The notes under the pieces: generated by a model
The model's database searches: none
The model's input: the letters and a program-made list of their open reading frames with translations, nothing else
What the model was told of the DNA's origin: nothing
Assembly (NCBI GenBank): GCA_963760985.1
Contig: CAVXFM010000006.1
Coordinates: 124,001 to 188,000, forward strand
Reading direction: 5' to 3'
Length of the DNA: 64,000 bases
Source: JACRDG01 sp963760985
Lineage (GTDB): Bacteria; Desulfobacterota; Desulfomonilia; Desulfomonilales; Desulfomonilaceae
Program-made: the position numbers and the translations under genes
Shown here: in pieces, positions 17,857 to 28,450 of the stretch
Layout: the number at the start of each line of letters is the position of its first letter
How positions within the stretch are numbered: the first letter of the stretch is position 1

Positions 17857-19645
17857 TGTGCAGCAGGACACAAAGCGTCACATGCTCGTATGTCGCGGAA
17901 CCGGCTGCGAATCCCAAAAGGCTAATCTCTTGTACTTTGCGTTGCAGAGTGAGTTGAGCAGAGCCGGTCTGGGCGACTCGGTTGACGTCATCTTTACCGG
18001 GTGCCGGGGACTCTGCCAAAAAGGTCCTACCGTGCTGATCGAGCCGACAGGCACTTTCTATTGCAATGTGAAGCCGCAAGACGCGGAAGAGATCGTCGAG
18101 TCTGACCTGAAAAACGGAAAGAGAGTTGAACGACTGCTGTTCACCGATGCCAAGACCGGTGAAATCGCAGCCACGTACAAGGAAATCAAGTTCTTTGACT
18201 CCCAGCGCCGCGTGGTCCTGCGCAATTGCGGGTTCATCAATCCCGAGTCTATCGAGGACTACCTCCAGGCAGGAGGGTACGAGGGAATTCAGAAGGCTCT
18301 TACCATGCCTTCGAGCGCGGTCAGAGAGGAAGTCACACGCGCGGGTCTGCGCGGTCGCGGGGGTGGAGGATTTCCCACGGGCCTGAAATGGGAAATCTGC
18401 GCAAAACAGCCCGAAAATCAGAAGTACCTGATCTGTAATGCGGATGAAGGGGATCCGGGCGCATTTATGGACCGCGCCATTCTTGAAGGCGATCCTCACC
18501 GGGTCGTGGAAGGAATGATCATTGCCGGGTACGCAATCGGTGCGACCAAAGGGTACATTTACGTGCACGCGGAGTACGCTCTCGCGCATGAACGGTCTCG
18601 CAAGGCAATCGAACAGGCTGCCACATACGGTTATCTCGGGCCTCAAGTGTGTGGCTCGGATTTCAGCTTTGACATCGAGATCAAGCTGGGAGCGGGTGCG
18701 TTTGTGTGCGGAGAAGAAACCGCTCTGATTTCCTCCATTGAAGGCAAACGCGGCATGCCTACCCCGCGGCCGCCATTCCCCGCAGAGAAAGGGTTGTTCG
18801 GAAAACCGACCAACATCAACAACGTGGAGACCCTCGCCAACATTCCCGTCATCTTGACACAAGGCAGCGACGGGTTTGCGAGCATCGGGACCGAGAAGAG
18901 CAAAGGCACCAAGGTCTATGCCTTGGCAGGAAAGATTGCGTGCAGCGGACTCGTGGAAGTCCCTATCGGCACGCCTCTGAGAACAATCGTGGAAGATATT
19001 GGCGGCGGAGTCCTCAACAAACGTAAATTCAAGGCCGCACAAACCGGAGGCCCCTCTGGTGGGTGCATTCCCGCTGAATACTTCGACATACCCATGGATT
19101 ACGAAAACCTGACCGAGATTGGCTCCATTATGGGGAGCGGGGGCTTGATCATCACAGACGAAACTACCTGCATGGTGGACCTCGCGAAGTTCTTTCTCGG
19201 CTTCACCCAGAGAGAGTCCTGCGGCAAATGCGTCCCCTGCCGCCTGGGCACCAAGAGAATGTTGGAGATCCTCACCGCTATCTGCAAGGGAGAGTCTTCA
19301 CTCGAAGAACTGGATCAGCTCATCGCGTTGGCACACGACGTAAAAGCCGGATCTCTGTGCGGTCTGGGTCAGACAGCGCCCAACCCGGTGCTTTCCACGA
19401 TCCGTTTCTTCAGAGACGAATATGAAAGCCACATTCTCAAGAAAGAATGTCCTGCGCGGGTTTGCGTCGACCTGATCAAATTCCAGGTGAACGAAGAGGT
19501 GTGCAAGAAGTGTGGCGCATGCTTCAAGGCATGTCCCGCGGGCGCCATCACCTGGGAAAAGAAACAACCCGCGTACATAGACACGAACAAATGTGTCAAA
19601 TGCCGCTCCTGCATCCAGGCGTGCAGGTTCCATGCAATCGACTGA
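17837..19645 (+). CDS. hylB: NuoF-like NAD(P)-binding flavoprotein subunit
   Basis: A 602-residue NuoF-type subunit (HylB/HndC-like), the site of NAD(P) reduction with FMN. In order: an N-terminal thioredoxin-like [2Fe-2S] domain (LVCRGTGCESQ ... FTGCRGLCQKGP); the FMN/NAD core (GLRGRGGGGFPTGLKWE, CNADEGDPGAFMDR, CGEETALISSIEGKRG); the N3-type [4Fe-4S] motif ESCGKCVPCRLGT; and a C-terminal 2x[4Fe-4S] ferredoxin domain (CKKCGACFKACPAGA and CVKCRSCIQAC). This architecture is shared with electron-bifurcating hydrogenases and formate dehydrogenases. AGGAGG precedes ATG 17837. The gene is intact. Confidence 0.93.
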   Translation: MRPVKNSVQQDTKRHMLVCRGTGCESQKANLLYFALQSELSRAGLGDSVDVIFTGCRGLCQKGPTVLIEPTGTFYCNVKPQDAEEIVESDLKNGKRVERLLFTDAKTGEIAATYKEIKFFDSQRRVVLRNCGFINPESIEDYLQAGGYEGIQKALTMPSSAVREEVTRAGLRGRGGGGFPTGLKWEICAKQPENQKYLICNADEGDPGAFMDRAILEGDPHRVVEGMIIAGYAIGATKGYIYVHAEYALAHERSRKAIEQAATYGYLGPQVCGSDFSFDIEIKLGAGAFVCGEETALISSIEGKRGMPTPRPPFPAEKGLFGKPTNINNVETLANIPVILTQGSDGFASIGTEKSKGTKVYALAGKIACSGLVEVPIGTPLRTIVEDIGGGVLNKRKFKAAQTGGPSGGCIPAEYFDIPMDYENLTEIGSIMGSGGLIITDETTCMVDLAKFFLGFTQRESCGKCVPCRLGTKRMLEILTAICKGESSLEELDQLIALAHDVKAGSLCGLGQTAPNPVLSTIRFFRDEYESHILKKECPARVCVDLIKFQVNEEVCKKCGACFKACPAGAITWEKKQPAYIDTNKCVKCRSCIQACRFHAID

Positions 19646-19711
19646 TCACTACACCCACACAGTGTGGGGATATTTTGAAGTTCAGCGCATAGCTTCAAGA
19701 GAGAGAATAAG

Positions 19712-22428
19712 ATGGATAAAGAACGGATTACCTTGACCGTAAACGGTAAGGATTTCAACGGGAAGATCGTCTCGGGCACCAAAGGGCAGACCGGTACTCC
19801 AGGTCTTGCGGGATAACGGCGTTTACGTTCCTACGTTATGCTATCATCCCAAGATGCCCGCGCACGGAGGATGCCGGCTCTGTATCGTGGAAATAGAAAA
19901 GATGCGGGGACTCCCGCCTTCCTGCACCACTCCGGCTGCCGATGGCATGGTGGTTCACACCCATACCGAACGTGTGGTGCAGGTACGTAAGACAGTCCTG
20001 GAGCTGCTCCTGGCCTATGGTGATCATAACTGTTTGTTCTGTGAATCAAATGGGGCCTGTGAGCTACAAAGGCTCGTGTATGAGCATGGGATCGCACGCG
20101 TTCCTTTCGACCCTCATGTCGTTCCTGTGCCCAAGGACGACACGAATCCACTGATCGTAAGAGACCACAACAAATGTGTGCTGTGCGGCAGGTGTGTCAG
20201 AGCATGCCTCTCCGTTCAGGCGAATGGCGTGATCGATTTCGGGGGTCGCGGTTCGGATTCCTTTATCACCACATTCAACAACACGTCGCTCAAGGAGTCC
20301 AACTGCGTGTACTGCGGCCAGTGCGTGCAGGTATGCCCGGTGGGAGCTCTCACAGAAAAGAAGGCAATCGGCAAGGCACGTGCGTGGGAAACCCGGAAGG
20401 TTCGTACCGACCTGTACCTATTGCGGCGTAGGATGTCAGATGTGGCTCCATGTGAAAAACGGTCGCATCACCAAAGTGACTGCCGTTGAAGGCGCGGCAC
20501 CCAACGACGGGCGTCTCTGTGTAAAAGGCCGTTTCGGTTATGATTTCATTTACTCCGAGGAGCGGCTTACTACCCCGTTGATACGGGAGAACGGTGGGTT
20601 CCGGGAGGCATCCTGGGACGAGGCGCTCAATCTGGTTGCGAGCCGATTCCGAGAGATCATGGCCACACATGGTCCGGATGCCTTGGCAGGCGTCAGCTCG
20701 TCCCGCAGCATCAACGAAGACTCGTACAATATGCAGAAGCTGTTTCGTGCAGTGATCGGAACCAACAACATCGACAATTGCGCGCGTACCTGCCACGCGC
20801 CCACAGTGACCGGGCTGGCAATGTCTTTCGGTTCCGGGGCCATGACCAACTCTTTCGCGGATTTCGCCAAGGCCAAGATGATCCTTGCCATAGGCACCAA
20901 TATGACCGAGGCTCATCCGGTTGCGGGCACCTTCATCAAGAATGCGGTAACCAACGGCGCGGAACTCTATGTGGTGGATCCCCGACGTATCGAATTGGCC
21001 GACATTGCAGACGTGCACCTGCAGATCAACGTGGGAAGCGACATCGCGCTCCTGAACGGGCTCATGCATGTGCTCATCACCGAAGGTCTTTACGACAAGG
21101 AATATACTGCCACATGCTGCACGGGATTCGAAGAGCTCAAGAAAAAGGTGAGTGAATTTCCGCCCGAGAGGGCCGCGGAGATAAGCGGCATCGATGCGGA
21201 CACGATTCGGCAAGTGGCACGGCGTCTGGCTTCGGTGAAACCTGCGATGCTTGCGTACTGTCTCGGCATCACCGAGCATACGTGCGGTGTACACAACGTG
21301 GTGTCTTGCGCAAACTTGCAGATGCTGTTGGGCAACGTGGGTTTCGAGTGCGGCGGAGTGAATCCCATAAGAGGACAGAATAACGTGCAGGGCGCTTGTG
21401 ACATGGGAGCCCTCCCGAACGTGTTTCCCGGTTATCAGAAGGTGGACGACCCGCATGCCCAGGCCAAGTTCAGGGCCGCGTGGGGTGTAGAGAGCCTCCC
21501 GGACAAGCCCGGACTCATGATGCCTTCCATGCTGGAAGGGTTGCTTGACGGCCGGATCAAAGCCTTTTACGTCTTCGGCGAAAACCTGGCCAACACGGAA
21601 CCGGACATCGCACACGTGGAGCGATGCCTTCAGGCCGCGGAGTTTCTCGTGGTCCAGGACAATTTCCCCAACGAAACGACCCGGTTCGCGCACGTGATTC
21701 TCCCCGCAGCCGCGTGGGGTGAAAAGAATGGGACGTACACCAACAGTGAACGCCGGGTCAACAGGGTGCGAAAAGTCAGCCGGCCGCCGGGGGTATCCAA
21801 ACCGGATTGGGAGATATTCCGAGACCTTGCCCGACACATGGGCCATGAGTGGACATCTGCCAGCGCACAAGATCTGTGGGACCACGAGATTGCGGAACTT
21901 GCCCCGCAAATGACGGGAATCAAGTACGCACGCATCGAAGGCGATGGCCTTCAATGGCCTGTCCCGAGCCAGGACCATTGCGGCACCACCACGATGCACA
22001 GAGACGGTTGTTTCACCTGCGGTCTTGGAAAGTTCATTCCTGTGGACTGGACCCCACCCGCGGAGGTCCCGGACAAGGACTATCCGTTTGTATTGTGTAC
22101 GGGCCGCAGGCTCTACCATTACCACACCCGTACCCAGACCGGACGCGCTGCGGGTTTAAACGATCTTCTGGGAGAGGAGACTGCCGACATGTCCCCTGAA
22201 GATGGCAAAGCCGCAGGAATCGAAAACGGCGAGATAATTCGGGTGCTATCGCGCCGCGGTGAAGTGCGCGTAAGAGCCAAGCTGACCGATCGGGTTCCGC
22301 GCGGAATGGTATGGATGTCCTTCCATTTCCGAGAGGCATGCGCCAACTGGTTGACCAATCCCGTGTTCGACCCGATCAGCGAGACCGCAGAATATAAGGC
22401 CTGTGCGGTGGCCGTTGAGCGCCTCTGA
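19712..22428 (+). CDS. fdhA: NAD-linked formate dehydrogenase catalytic subunit (two frameshifts)
   Basis: About 904 residues once corrected. The N-terminal NuoG-like region has a [2Fe-2S] motif (CYHPKMPAHGGCRLC), a His-Cys3 cluster (HNCLFCESNGAC) and two [4Fe-4S] motifs (CVLCGRCVRAC, CVYCGQCVQVC). The molybdopterin domain begins CTYCGVGCQMW. The active-site segment is NCARTCHAPTVTGLAMSFGS, so the metal ligand is cysteine, not selenocysteine. Two single-base insertions break it. One G near 19793 restores GQTVLQVLRDNGVYVP; one G at 20409 restores KVRTTCTYCGVGC. Both are probably sequencing errors. The preceding NuoE/NuoF-like subunits show it is an NAD-coupled, perhaps ferredoxin-bifurcating, formate dehydrogenase or CO2 reductase. 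Confidence 0.93.
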
Positions 22429-22631
22429 CCCGAGGAGTCAGGGAGAACGGTCGTTCTGAGTCATTGTGGCGGGAAACCTTTTTTTGCGCCAACACCCGTC
22501 ACAATGCTCGCCCAACCAGTCAGCCCCTTTGCAACCTGCCTGACCTGCCCCGCGCACACAGCCTCTTGTAGGACAGCTCAAGAGATTGTACAGCGGATCC
22601 GCCCCATGGCCTCATCAGCCGGGTGAGCAAG

Positions 22632-23018
22632 CTAATGTATGACATTCACATGTATCCGGAGGTGGGCCATGGGGTGCCTGGGATCGTTGCAGTGGATGAT
22701 CACCCCCTGACTCTTGTTTCCCGGCGTCACTCCCACCGCGTCGTACGCGACGGTGATTTCGGTCCTTCCCCCGGGGGGAACCTGCCTATCGCTCGCGACT
22801 GCGCGGGTGCACCCGCAAGAAGTGCGCACGTCGTCGATGACAAGGGTTGCATTCCCTGCATTGGTTACGACAAACGTCGTTGCCACCTCTTGCCCTTCCT
22901 GGACATCTCCAAAATCGTGCTCAAGCCTGTCCACAGCCATGGACGGAGCGTTCGCCGCAACCACAAAGGCGGGAATGGCGCACAGAATACACGAGAAAAC
23001 GATCCACCAATGTTTCAT
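22632..23018 (-). CDS. Exported DUF1573-domain protein
   Basis: A 128-residue secreted protein. An N-terminal signal peptide (WWIVFSCILCAIPAFVVAA) is followed by a DUF1573/HYDIN-like Ig fold with the usual signatures HDFGDVQEGQEVATTFVVTN and DDVRTSCGCTRA. The CGC motif is typical. ATG at 23018 begins the signal peptide and GAGGAT lies upstream. The function of the family is not established. It is convergent with fdhA. Confidence 0.82.
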   Translation of the reverse strand: MKHWWIVFSCILCAIPAFVVAANAPSMAVDRLEHDFGDVQEGQEVATTFVVTNAGNATLVIDDVRTSCGCTRAVASDRQVPPGGRTEITVAYDAVGVTPGNKSQGVIIHCNDPRHPMAHLRIHVNVIH

Positions 23019-23717
23019 GAGTGCCGAACATCCTCCTCGATCTGAGATACTCCGAATGCGCATTCATGCAAGTCCGGGGGTAGAGGGAAGTGTCCTTGAG
23101 TCGGGGCCGCACACGATCGATCGTCCCACTTAGGTCCGGCGGACCTCCCTCCGACCATCCGAGTCACTTCTTTGATCGCGCATTGGTGAAGTGTACGTGC
23201 ATCGCGTCTGCGATGATTTCGCATATGGGAAGCCTTATCATCACATATCACGATGCAACATATCGGAAAAGCTTATGGCATATCTCAGACTGACTGTAAA
23301 GCGGTACCTGAGGGATGCGGCCACGATTTGGGAAACGATCGATCACCGGGGAAATGCAGGGGCCAAGAAAGAGCAGACCAAGAGGGGAATCGAAAAAAGA
23401 GCTAACAGGATGTATCTGAAGAAGAAATCTGATACGAGATCTGTCTGGCACAAACGTGTCCCATAGTCAGCGGAGTCATTGACCGCGCATGTCCAAATCT
23501 CATCAACAGCAGATCGCAACTCACGAGGATGGGAAGAGGGATAGTCATGATCCACCCCACGCGTGCACCTCTCGGAGGGCCGGGCGCCTGCTTGAGACAC
23601 AGACATCGGTCAGAAAGACTGAGACTCTGCGATATGGAAGATTCCCACTCCCTCAAGACCACGGATCATGAACTCCCTCGTGTGGCATAGCCAATTACGA
23701 AAATAGCCGGCACCGTA
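23019..23717. other. Intergenic region, nothing recognised
   Basis: About 700 bp with only short open frames without ribosome sites or recognisable motifs. I see no RNA gene or repeat in it. Confidence 0.4.
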
Positions 23718-23921
23718 TCAGGATGCGTCGATTCCGCACGCTTTTGCGCACTCGGGCCTCTCTCTTTCTTCATTCCGGAACAGCCTCATACAATCCTCAT
23801 AGCAATCTTCCGCGCCGTATTCATGCTCCCCAGCTTCCTCGACAGACCGCGCCCGGTCGTCACGGGTCTGGTAAGCGTCTTTCGTGGTATCTGTCTGTGA
23901 ACCCATTATGTTCGTGTCCAT
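23718..23921 (-). CDS. Small twin-CX3C protein of unknown function
   Basis: A 67-residue acidic protein that begins MDTNIMGSQTDTTKDAYQTR and ends with two CX3C motifs (DCYEDC and CAKAC) separated by a charged helix. GGAGG lies six bases before the ATG at 23921, and codon use looks coding-like. The paired CX3C spacing suggests a helical hairpin held by two disulfides, or a metal site. No export signal is visible. I recognise no family, and genes around it give no hint of role. Confidence 0.5.
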   Translation of the reverse strand: MDTNIMGSQTDTTKDAYQTRDDRARSVEEAGEHEYGAEDCYEDCMRLFRNEERERPECAKACGIDAS

Positions 23922-24274
23922 GTCATGCCTCCGGTGAAGAAGGGGTTTTTCATCGCAACCGGCCCTTCTCCATAGAATAAGATGCAGGGAAGCGCGAGTG
24001 GATTCAGGGCATGCAAAATCGGGAGAGCGATCCACAAAAGCTGTTGCCCGCTGACTTGTAAGGGGCAATATCAGGTGATATGCTTATGCACATTGGTTGC
24101 GAAAAGTCTTGTTCGTTTGATTGGGGTCGGGTCTCGAGAGGCCCCTCTCACTTGGAGCTGCCCAGAGCCGTCGAATCTTCGTTCAGGGGATGGCGCACCC
24201 CTCTTTCACAAGTACGAGCCATTGGGTCAAAACTTTTGGCAACGGGCATCACTAGTCGTAGGGAGTCAAGAATC

Positions 24275-24823
24275 ATGTCGCGTAAAGGTGAAGTGCGAAA
24301 AGAGGACTTCCTGAGGGATCTGCGGTCCGGGATGGCCGACCAGGAATTGATGAGGAAGTACAATCTGACAGCCAGAGGACTCGGAACTCTCTTACGTAAT
24401 CTCGTGAACGCAAATGTCGTGAGCTTCAGAGAAGTGATTAGAATGGCCAGCGGCCAAGTGAACCTCCCGGAAATCGTTGCGGAGTTGCGAATACGGTCCA
24501 GAAAGCAACTCGAATTCCTCATGCCTATTTCCGATTCCGAAGAGCCGGACAATGTGGGGCTCGTGTACGATATCTCGGATGATGGCGTCGGCACCAGGGG
24601 ACTGAAAACGGAGATGCACGAGATAAGGACCTTGGTCATCCCCGCGGACGACTACTTCCGGATGGAACCCGTCATCTTCAAGGGGGTCTGCCGCTGGGTC
24701 GAGAAAAAGGAAGACCGATGGGAAAGCGCGGCAGGGTTCAAGGTTGCTCACCTGATGCGAGGCAGCCTCACGGAGCTACAGGAAATCATACGGGCCCTGA
24801 ATCCGGGAACAAACAGTCTCTGA
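24275..24823 (+). CDS. PilZ-like domain protein with N-terminal helical domain
   Basis: A 182-residue protein. The N-terminus (KEDFLRDLRSGMADQELMRKYNLTARGLGTLLRNLV) is a small helix-turn-helix-like module seen in other Desulfobacterota proteins. The C-terminal part (DNVGLVYDISDDGVGTRGL ... EIRTLVIPADDY) resembles a PilZ-type beta-barrel, including a D-S-x-x-G-like turn, but the canonical RxxxR arginines are not clear. It may bind cyclic di-GMP or be a degenerate relative. It converges with the large hybrid kinase, 13 bp apart. Confidence 0.55.
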   Translation: MSRKGEVRKEDFLRDLRSGMADQELMRKYNLTARGLGTLLRNLVNANVVSFREVIRMASGQVNLPEIVAELRIRSRKQLEFLMPISDSEEPDNVGLVYDISDDGVGTRGLKTEMHEIRTLVIPADDYFRMEPVIFKGVCRWVEKKEDRWESAAGFKVAHLMRGSLTELQEIIRALNPGTNSL

Positions 24824-24836
24824 CAAATACGTACTC

Positions 24837-27800
24837 TCACTGATCGCCTTGCCCCATGAATGACACGAGAGCTGTCTCTAAACGATCCAGCTCCAGTTCC
24901 AGCTGTTGGCAAGCCTCCTGTGCGTCGGTAAGGTCTCCACTCTTGCCTAAGGTTTCAAGTCTGTGCGCCGCATTCATGGCCCTATGACCGCCAAGAGCGC
25001 CCGCGCTCCCTTTTACCTTATGTGCGGTGCGGGCTATCAGGCCTGCATCCCCATTCGCGATGGCCCCTCGGAGAGCGAAAAGACGTTTTGGGTTTTCCTC
25101 CAGGAACAAATGAACGATTTCCCTGAGTATGTCATGGTCGCCGGTCACACGATCCAGGAGTTCATTCCCATCCAGAACCTCCTCATTACAGAGTGATACC
25201 ACCATAGCCTCCGAAATGACTTTCCCAGGAACGAGACTGTTTATGATTTCCGCAAGATGCTTACTTCCTACCGGCTTGGACAAATATGCGTCCATACCGC
25301 ATGCCAAGAACTTCTCCCTGTCTCCCTTCATCGCATGGGCCGTCAACGCGACAATCGGCACCCTTTCTTCTGAGTCCTCTTCCAGCTGACGGATAAATTT
25401 CGTGGCTTCTACGCCATCCGTGCCAGGCATCTGAATGTCCATCAAGATCAGGTCGAACTTCTGTTTCTCGAACGCATACAACGCTTCCCGACCGTTTTCC
25501 GCAACTACCACTCCATGCCCCATCGTTTCGAGCATGGCCACTACCATTTCTCGATTAATCGCATTGTCCTCAGCCAGGAGTATGTTGAGACGCCGGTTTC
25601 CTCCGTGCACGTGCTCCCCGAGGTCTGGAGTGCTGCTACCCATATCCGGTTGCGTGATTCTTGTCGCCGCGGCAAGAAGGTCCGATTCCTTGACAGGCTT
25701 GGTCACGTATTCGGCCACCCCCAGTGACGTGCGCCAGGACACCTCACCGGACGCGCCAGGGGAGGTGAGCATGATGATCGGCAAAGAATCCAAGTAGGAT
25801 CTCTCTTTGAGAGCTTCAACAAGACCATGACCGTCAATTCCCGGCATGATCTCATCGACCAGTAAGAAATCGAACGTTTGTCCATTTTGGCAAGCCCGTT
25901 CCATGGCTGCCAACGTGTCCCGCGCACTTGACACGGCAGTAGGGTTCATTCCCCAGGAGATCAGGACATCCCGTACCAGGCTCCTGGCTGTCACGTTGTC
26001 ATCTACTATCAGCGCAGACAGGCCATGCACGCGGGTCAGATCCTCTTCCACGTCTCTGAACTCGGGCTCTCTGCGGACTGCAAGTCTCACGACGAAATGA
26101 AAGGTGCTTCCAATGCCGACTTCGCTCTGCACCCAAATTCGTCCTTCCATCATCCTGACCAGCCGAGAGGAAATGGCCAAGCCAAGCCCGGTCCCACCGT
26201 ATTTTCTGGTGGTTGAGGCATCCACCTGTTCAAAGATGTCAAAGATCTTTTCTTGTGCTTCCGCGGCAATCCCGATGCCTGTGTCAGTGACAGAGAAATG
26301 CAAATGGATCTCGTCCCCGGATTCTTCTTCAGCTTCGACCCGCAGGACGATCTCTCCAGTCTCGGTGAATTTGGCGGCATTGCCGATCAGGTTTCGTATT
26401 ATCTGACCGAGCCGTCTCGGATCACCCACCATTGTCTTGGGTAACGATGGAGGAACGTGGCAGATCAATTCGATGCCTTTTGCGTGGGCCCGTACCGAGA
26501 CCACTCCCACACTCTCAGCGATACAGTCTCTCAGGTTAAATTCCGTGCGGTCAAGATCGAACTTTCCTGCCTCGATCTTGCTAAGGTCCAATATGTCGTC
26601 AATCAGTCCAAGCAGTGAATTCGATGATGCTTCAACGCCTCTAAGATACCGCTGCTGCTCTTCGGTCAACCGAGCGTTCAGCGAGAGCTCGATATTTCCC
26701 ATAATTCCGTTGAGTGGCGTGCGCAGCTCATGACTCATGTTGGCCAGAAACTCGCTCTTCGCCCGGTTGGCAGCCTCAGCGTCACCCCGCAACTTCTCCG
26801 CAATGGCGAGGGCTCTCTGAAGTTCGTCCTCTGCCCGCTTTCGCTCGGTGATTTCTTTCTTCAGTTGTACGTTTGCTTTCCATAACTGCCGCGTGCGTTC
26901 CTCGACACGACGTTCCAGTTCCGCGTGCGCTTTTCCTAGGGCTTCCTCTGCTTGCTTTCGCTCGGTGATGTCCGATACGGTGGTGCGACACCTGCCTAAT
27001 TGGCCGGATTCGTCCTGTATCGCCACAGACTCCATCCGTACATGAAAATGAGTACCATCGTCTCTACACAGCTCTAATTCGCATGCCTGCTTGGACTTAG
27101 TCTGAAAGACCTGCTGGAGGTGCAAATAGTACGCATCCTCGCACTCTCGACACACGAACCGAGAGAAAGGTCTCTCGATTAATCCCTGTCTATCTTGGCC
27201 CAAGAGTCGGACCGCGGTGAGATTGGCTTCCAGAATAAGCCCTTTATCGTTCAACGTGACATAGCCGACCGGCGCGAAGTCGTACAGGTCCAGATAGTTG
27301 TCCTTCAATTCTTCCAGTTTAACCTGAGCTTGGCGTAGCTCCTCGTTCTGCATTTCCAGTAAGATCTGATGGACTTGCAATTCGTGAATTAACTGCCCCA
27401 TCTCATGACTGGAGAGGTCTGATCGTTCCAGGAGGTGCCTGCGTGTTTTCGGTGAGGCCGGTTCAATCTGCGCGGACCAGCGGGATTTCCCAAAATGCGC
27501 CTCAAGTCCCGCGTCGCTCTCGCTCTGAGTCTTCAATCCCCATATCTTTGTGAGAAGCCGGTGTCGTTCAATGGCATAGTTGATGGCACGTGACAGAATA
27601 TGTCGATCCCACCGGTCTTTGATAAGGTAGTCCTGAGCTCCTTTTCGTAATGTCTCGATCGCGAGGGCTTCGTCGTCCAGGCCGGAGAGTACCACTATGG
27701 GAGTAGCAACGGCGTACGCGCGGACCTCCACGAAGGTCTCCAATCCCTGGCTATCGGGTAACCCCAGGTCCAGTACCACCACCTGGAAATCTTCGTGTGC

Positions 27801-27944
27801 CACACGTTCCTTCGCTTCCGCAAGAGTTTGCACGTGAGAGATGGCGAATCTCGCGCCTTTCGCCTCCTCCAAGGCCTCTTTGAGAGCCAGCGCGTCCACG
27901 GGATTGTCTTCAACCAGCAAAAGGTGAACTGTTTCCGTTCCCAC
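24837..27944 (-). CDS. Hybrid sensor kinase REC-PAS-HisKA-HATPase-REC-REC-HPt
   Basis: About 1035 residues. In order: a receiver domain (VVVLDLGLPDSQG, near residue 60), a PAS domain with a conserved CRECEDAYYLHLQQ-like segment and PAC end (about 220-345), coiled coil, and HisKA with FLANMSHELRTPLNG (near 415). Then come HATPase (N-box IGNAAKFTETGEI, DTGIGI, GGTGLGLAIS), two more receivers (LLVDEIMPG, LILMDIQMPG), and an HPt domain (ARTAHKVKGSAGALGG). It is a cytosolic phosphorelay protein with no transmembrane segment. GTG at 27944 fits the GGAGAGG site; GTG 27959 is possible. A decayed response regulator lies directly upstream. Confidence 0.9.
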   Translation of the reverse strand: MGTETVHLLLVEDNPVDALALKEALEEAKGARFAISHVQTLAEAKERVAHEDFQVVVLDLGLPDSQGLETFVEVRAYAVATPIVVLSGLDDEALAIETLRKGAQDYLIKDRWDRHILSRAINYAIERHRLLTKIWGLKTQSESDAGLEAHFGKSRWSAQIEPASPKTRRHLLERSDLSSHEMGQLIHELQVHQILLEMQNEELRQAQVKLEELKDNYLDLYDFAPVGYVTLNDKGLILEANLTAVRLLGQDRQGLIERPFSRFVCRECEDAYYLHLQQVFQTKSKQACELELCRDDGTHFHVRMESVAIQDESGQLGRCRTTVSDITERKQAEEALGKAHAELERRVEERTRQLWKANVQLKKEITERKRAEDELQRALAIAEKLRGDAEAANRAKSEFLANMSHELRTPLNGIMGNIELSLNARLTEEQQRYLRGVEASSNSLLGLIDDILDLSKIEAGKFDLDRTEFNLRDCIAESVGVVSVRAHAKGIELICHVPPSLPKTMVGDPRRLGQIIRNLIGNAAKFTETGEIVLRVEAEEESGDEIHLHFSVTDTGIGIAAEAQEKIFDIFEQVDASTTRKYGGTGLGLAISSRLVRMMEGRIWVQSEVGIGSTFHFVVRLAVRREPEFRDVEEDLTRVHGLSALIVDDNVTARSLVRDVLISWGMNPTAVSSARDTLAAMERACQNGQTFDFLLVDEIMPGIDGHGLVEALKERSYLDSLPIIMLTSPGASGEVSWRTSLGVAEYVTKPVKESDLLAAATRITQPDMGSSTPDLGEHVHGGNRRLNILLAEDNAINREMVVAMLETMGHGVVVAENGREALYAFEKQKFDLILMDIQMPGTDGVEATKFIRQLEEDSEERVPIVALTAHAMKGDREKFLACGMDAYLSKPVGSKHLAEIINSLVPGKVISEAMVVSLCNEEVLDGNELLDRVTGDHDILREIVHLFLEENPKRLFALRGAIANGDAGLIARTAHKVKGSAGALGGHRAMNAAHRLETLGKSGDLTDAQEACQQLELELDRLETALVSFMGQGDQ

Positions 27945-27965
27945 GTGACCTCTCCGCACCGATCT

Positions 27966-28450
27966 TTATTTTCTCGGGAGCTTCATCGGAGTGAAGTCAG
28001 AACTCTCCGAGGGATTCCAAGACCGCGGCAAATTGCACCGTATCAACCGGCTTGGAAATGAAAAGTCTTCCTGTACCTCGTAACTTGTCCACATGTCCGT
28101 TTGGCTTTCTGAAGTCGGCACCATGGTAACGGGAACGTGTCTCATAGCCGCGTGCACGGATTCAGATACTCCTGGCTGGCAGGCGTCGTGCCTCCGAAGT
28201 GTAAAGCGGCCGGTCGGTCGCAGCAGAGGAAGGATTACGCCTGGCTTAACTGCTTCTGCGCACTCAGGCACCAGTGTTGGATCCTTCTTGACATCAGTCG
28301 GGACTCTTCGTCCATCCGTCTCGGGCATACGCAAATCCAGCATGGGAGGCTTCCCTCCCGGGCATGAACTCCGAGTGGTGGCGGAACCACTGCCTAAATC
28401 CCCATGAAACGGTACCCTCAAGTAGCCGAGCGGGTCAAGAAGATTTTCGG
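27966..28450 (-). pseudogene. Decayed Rcp1-like response regulator
   Basis: Pieces of a single-domain receiver of the type that accompanies hybrid kinases are found in two frames. One has MLDLRMPETDGRRV (phospho-acceptor Asp) and VPVTMVPTSESQTDMWTSYEVQ. The other has GRLFISKPVDTVQFAAVLESLGEF with the conserved Lys. In addition, a stretch of about 55 codons between the KKDPTLV and VPVTMVP blocks is foreign to the fold. More than one change is needed to repair it, so true decay is more likely than a sequencing slip. It ends just upstream of the kinase and was probably its partner. Confidence 0.6.

Noticed and set aside
20350..22125. 591-codon minus-strand frame opposite fdhA
   Set aside because: The plus-strand frame carries all formate dehydrogenase motifs; the minus-strand frame has none.
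22444..22457. AGAAC-GGTC-GTTCT hairpin after fdhA
   Set aside because: The stem is only five pairs and no T-run follows; a terminator cannot be supported.
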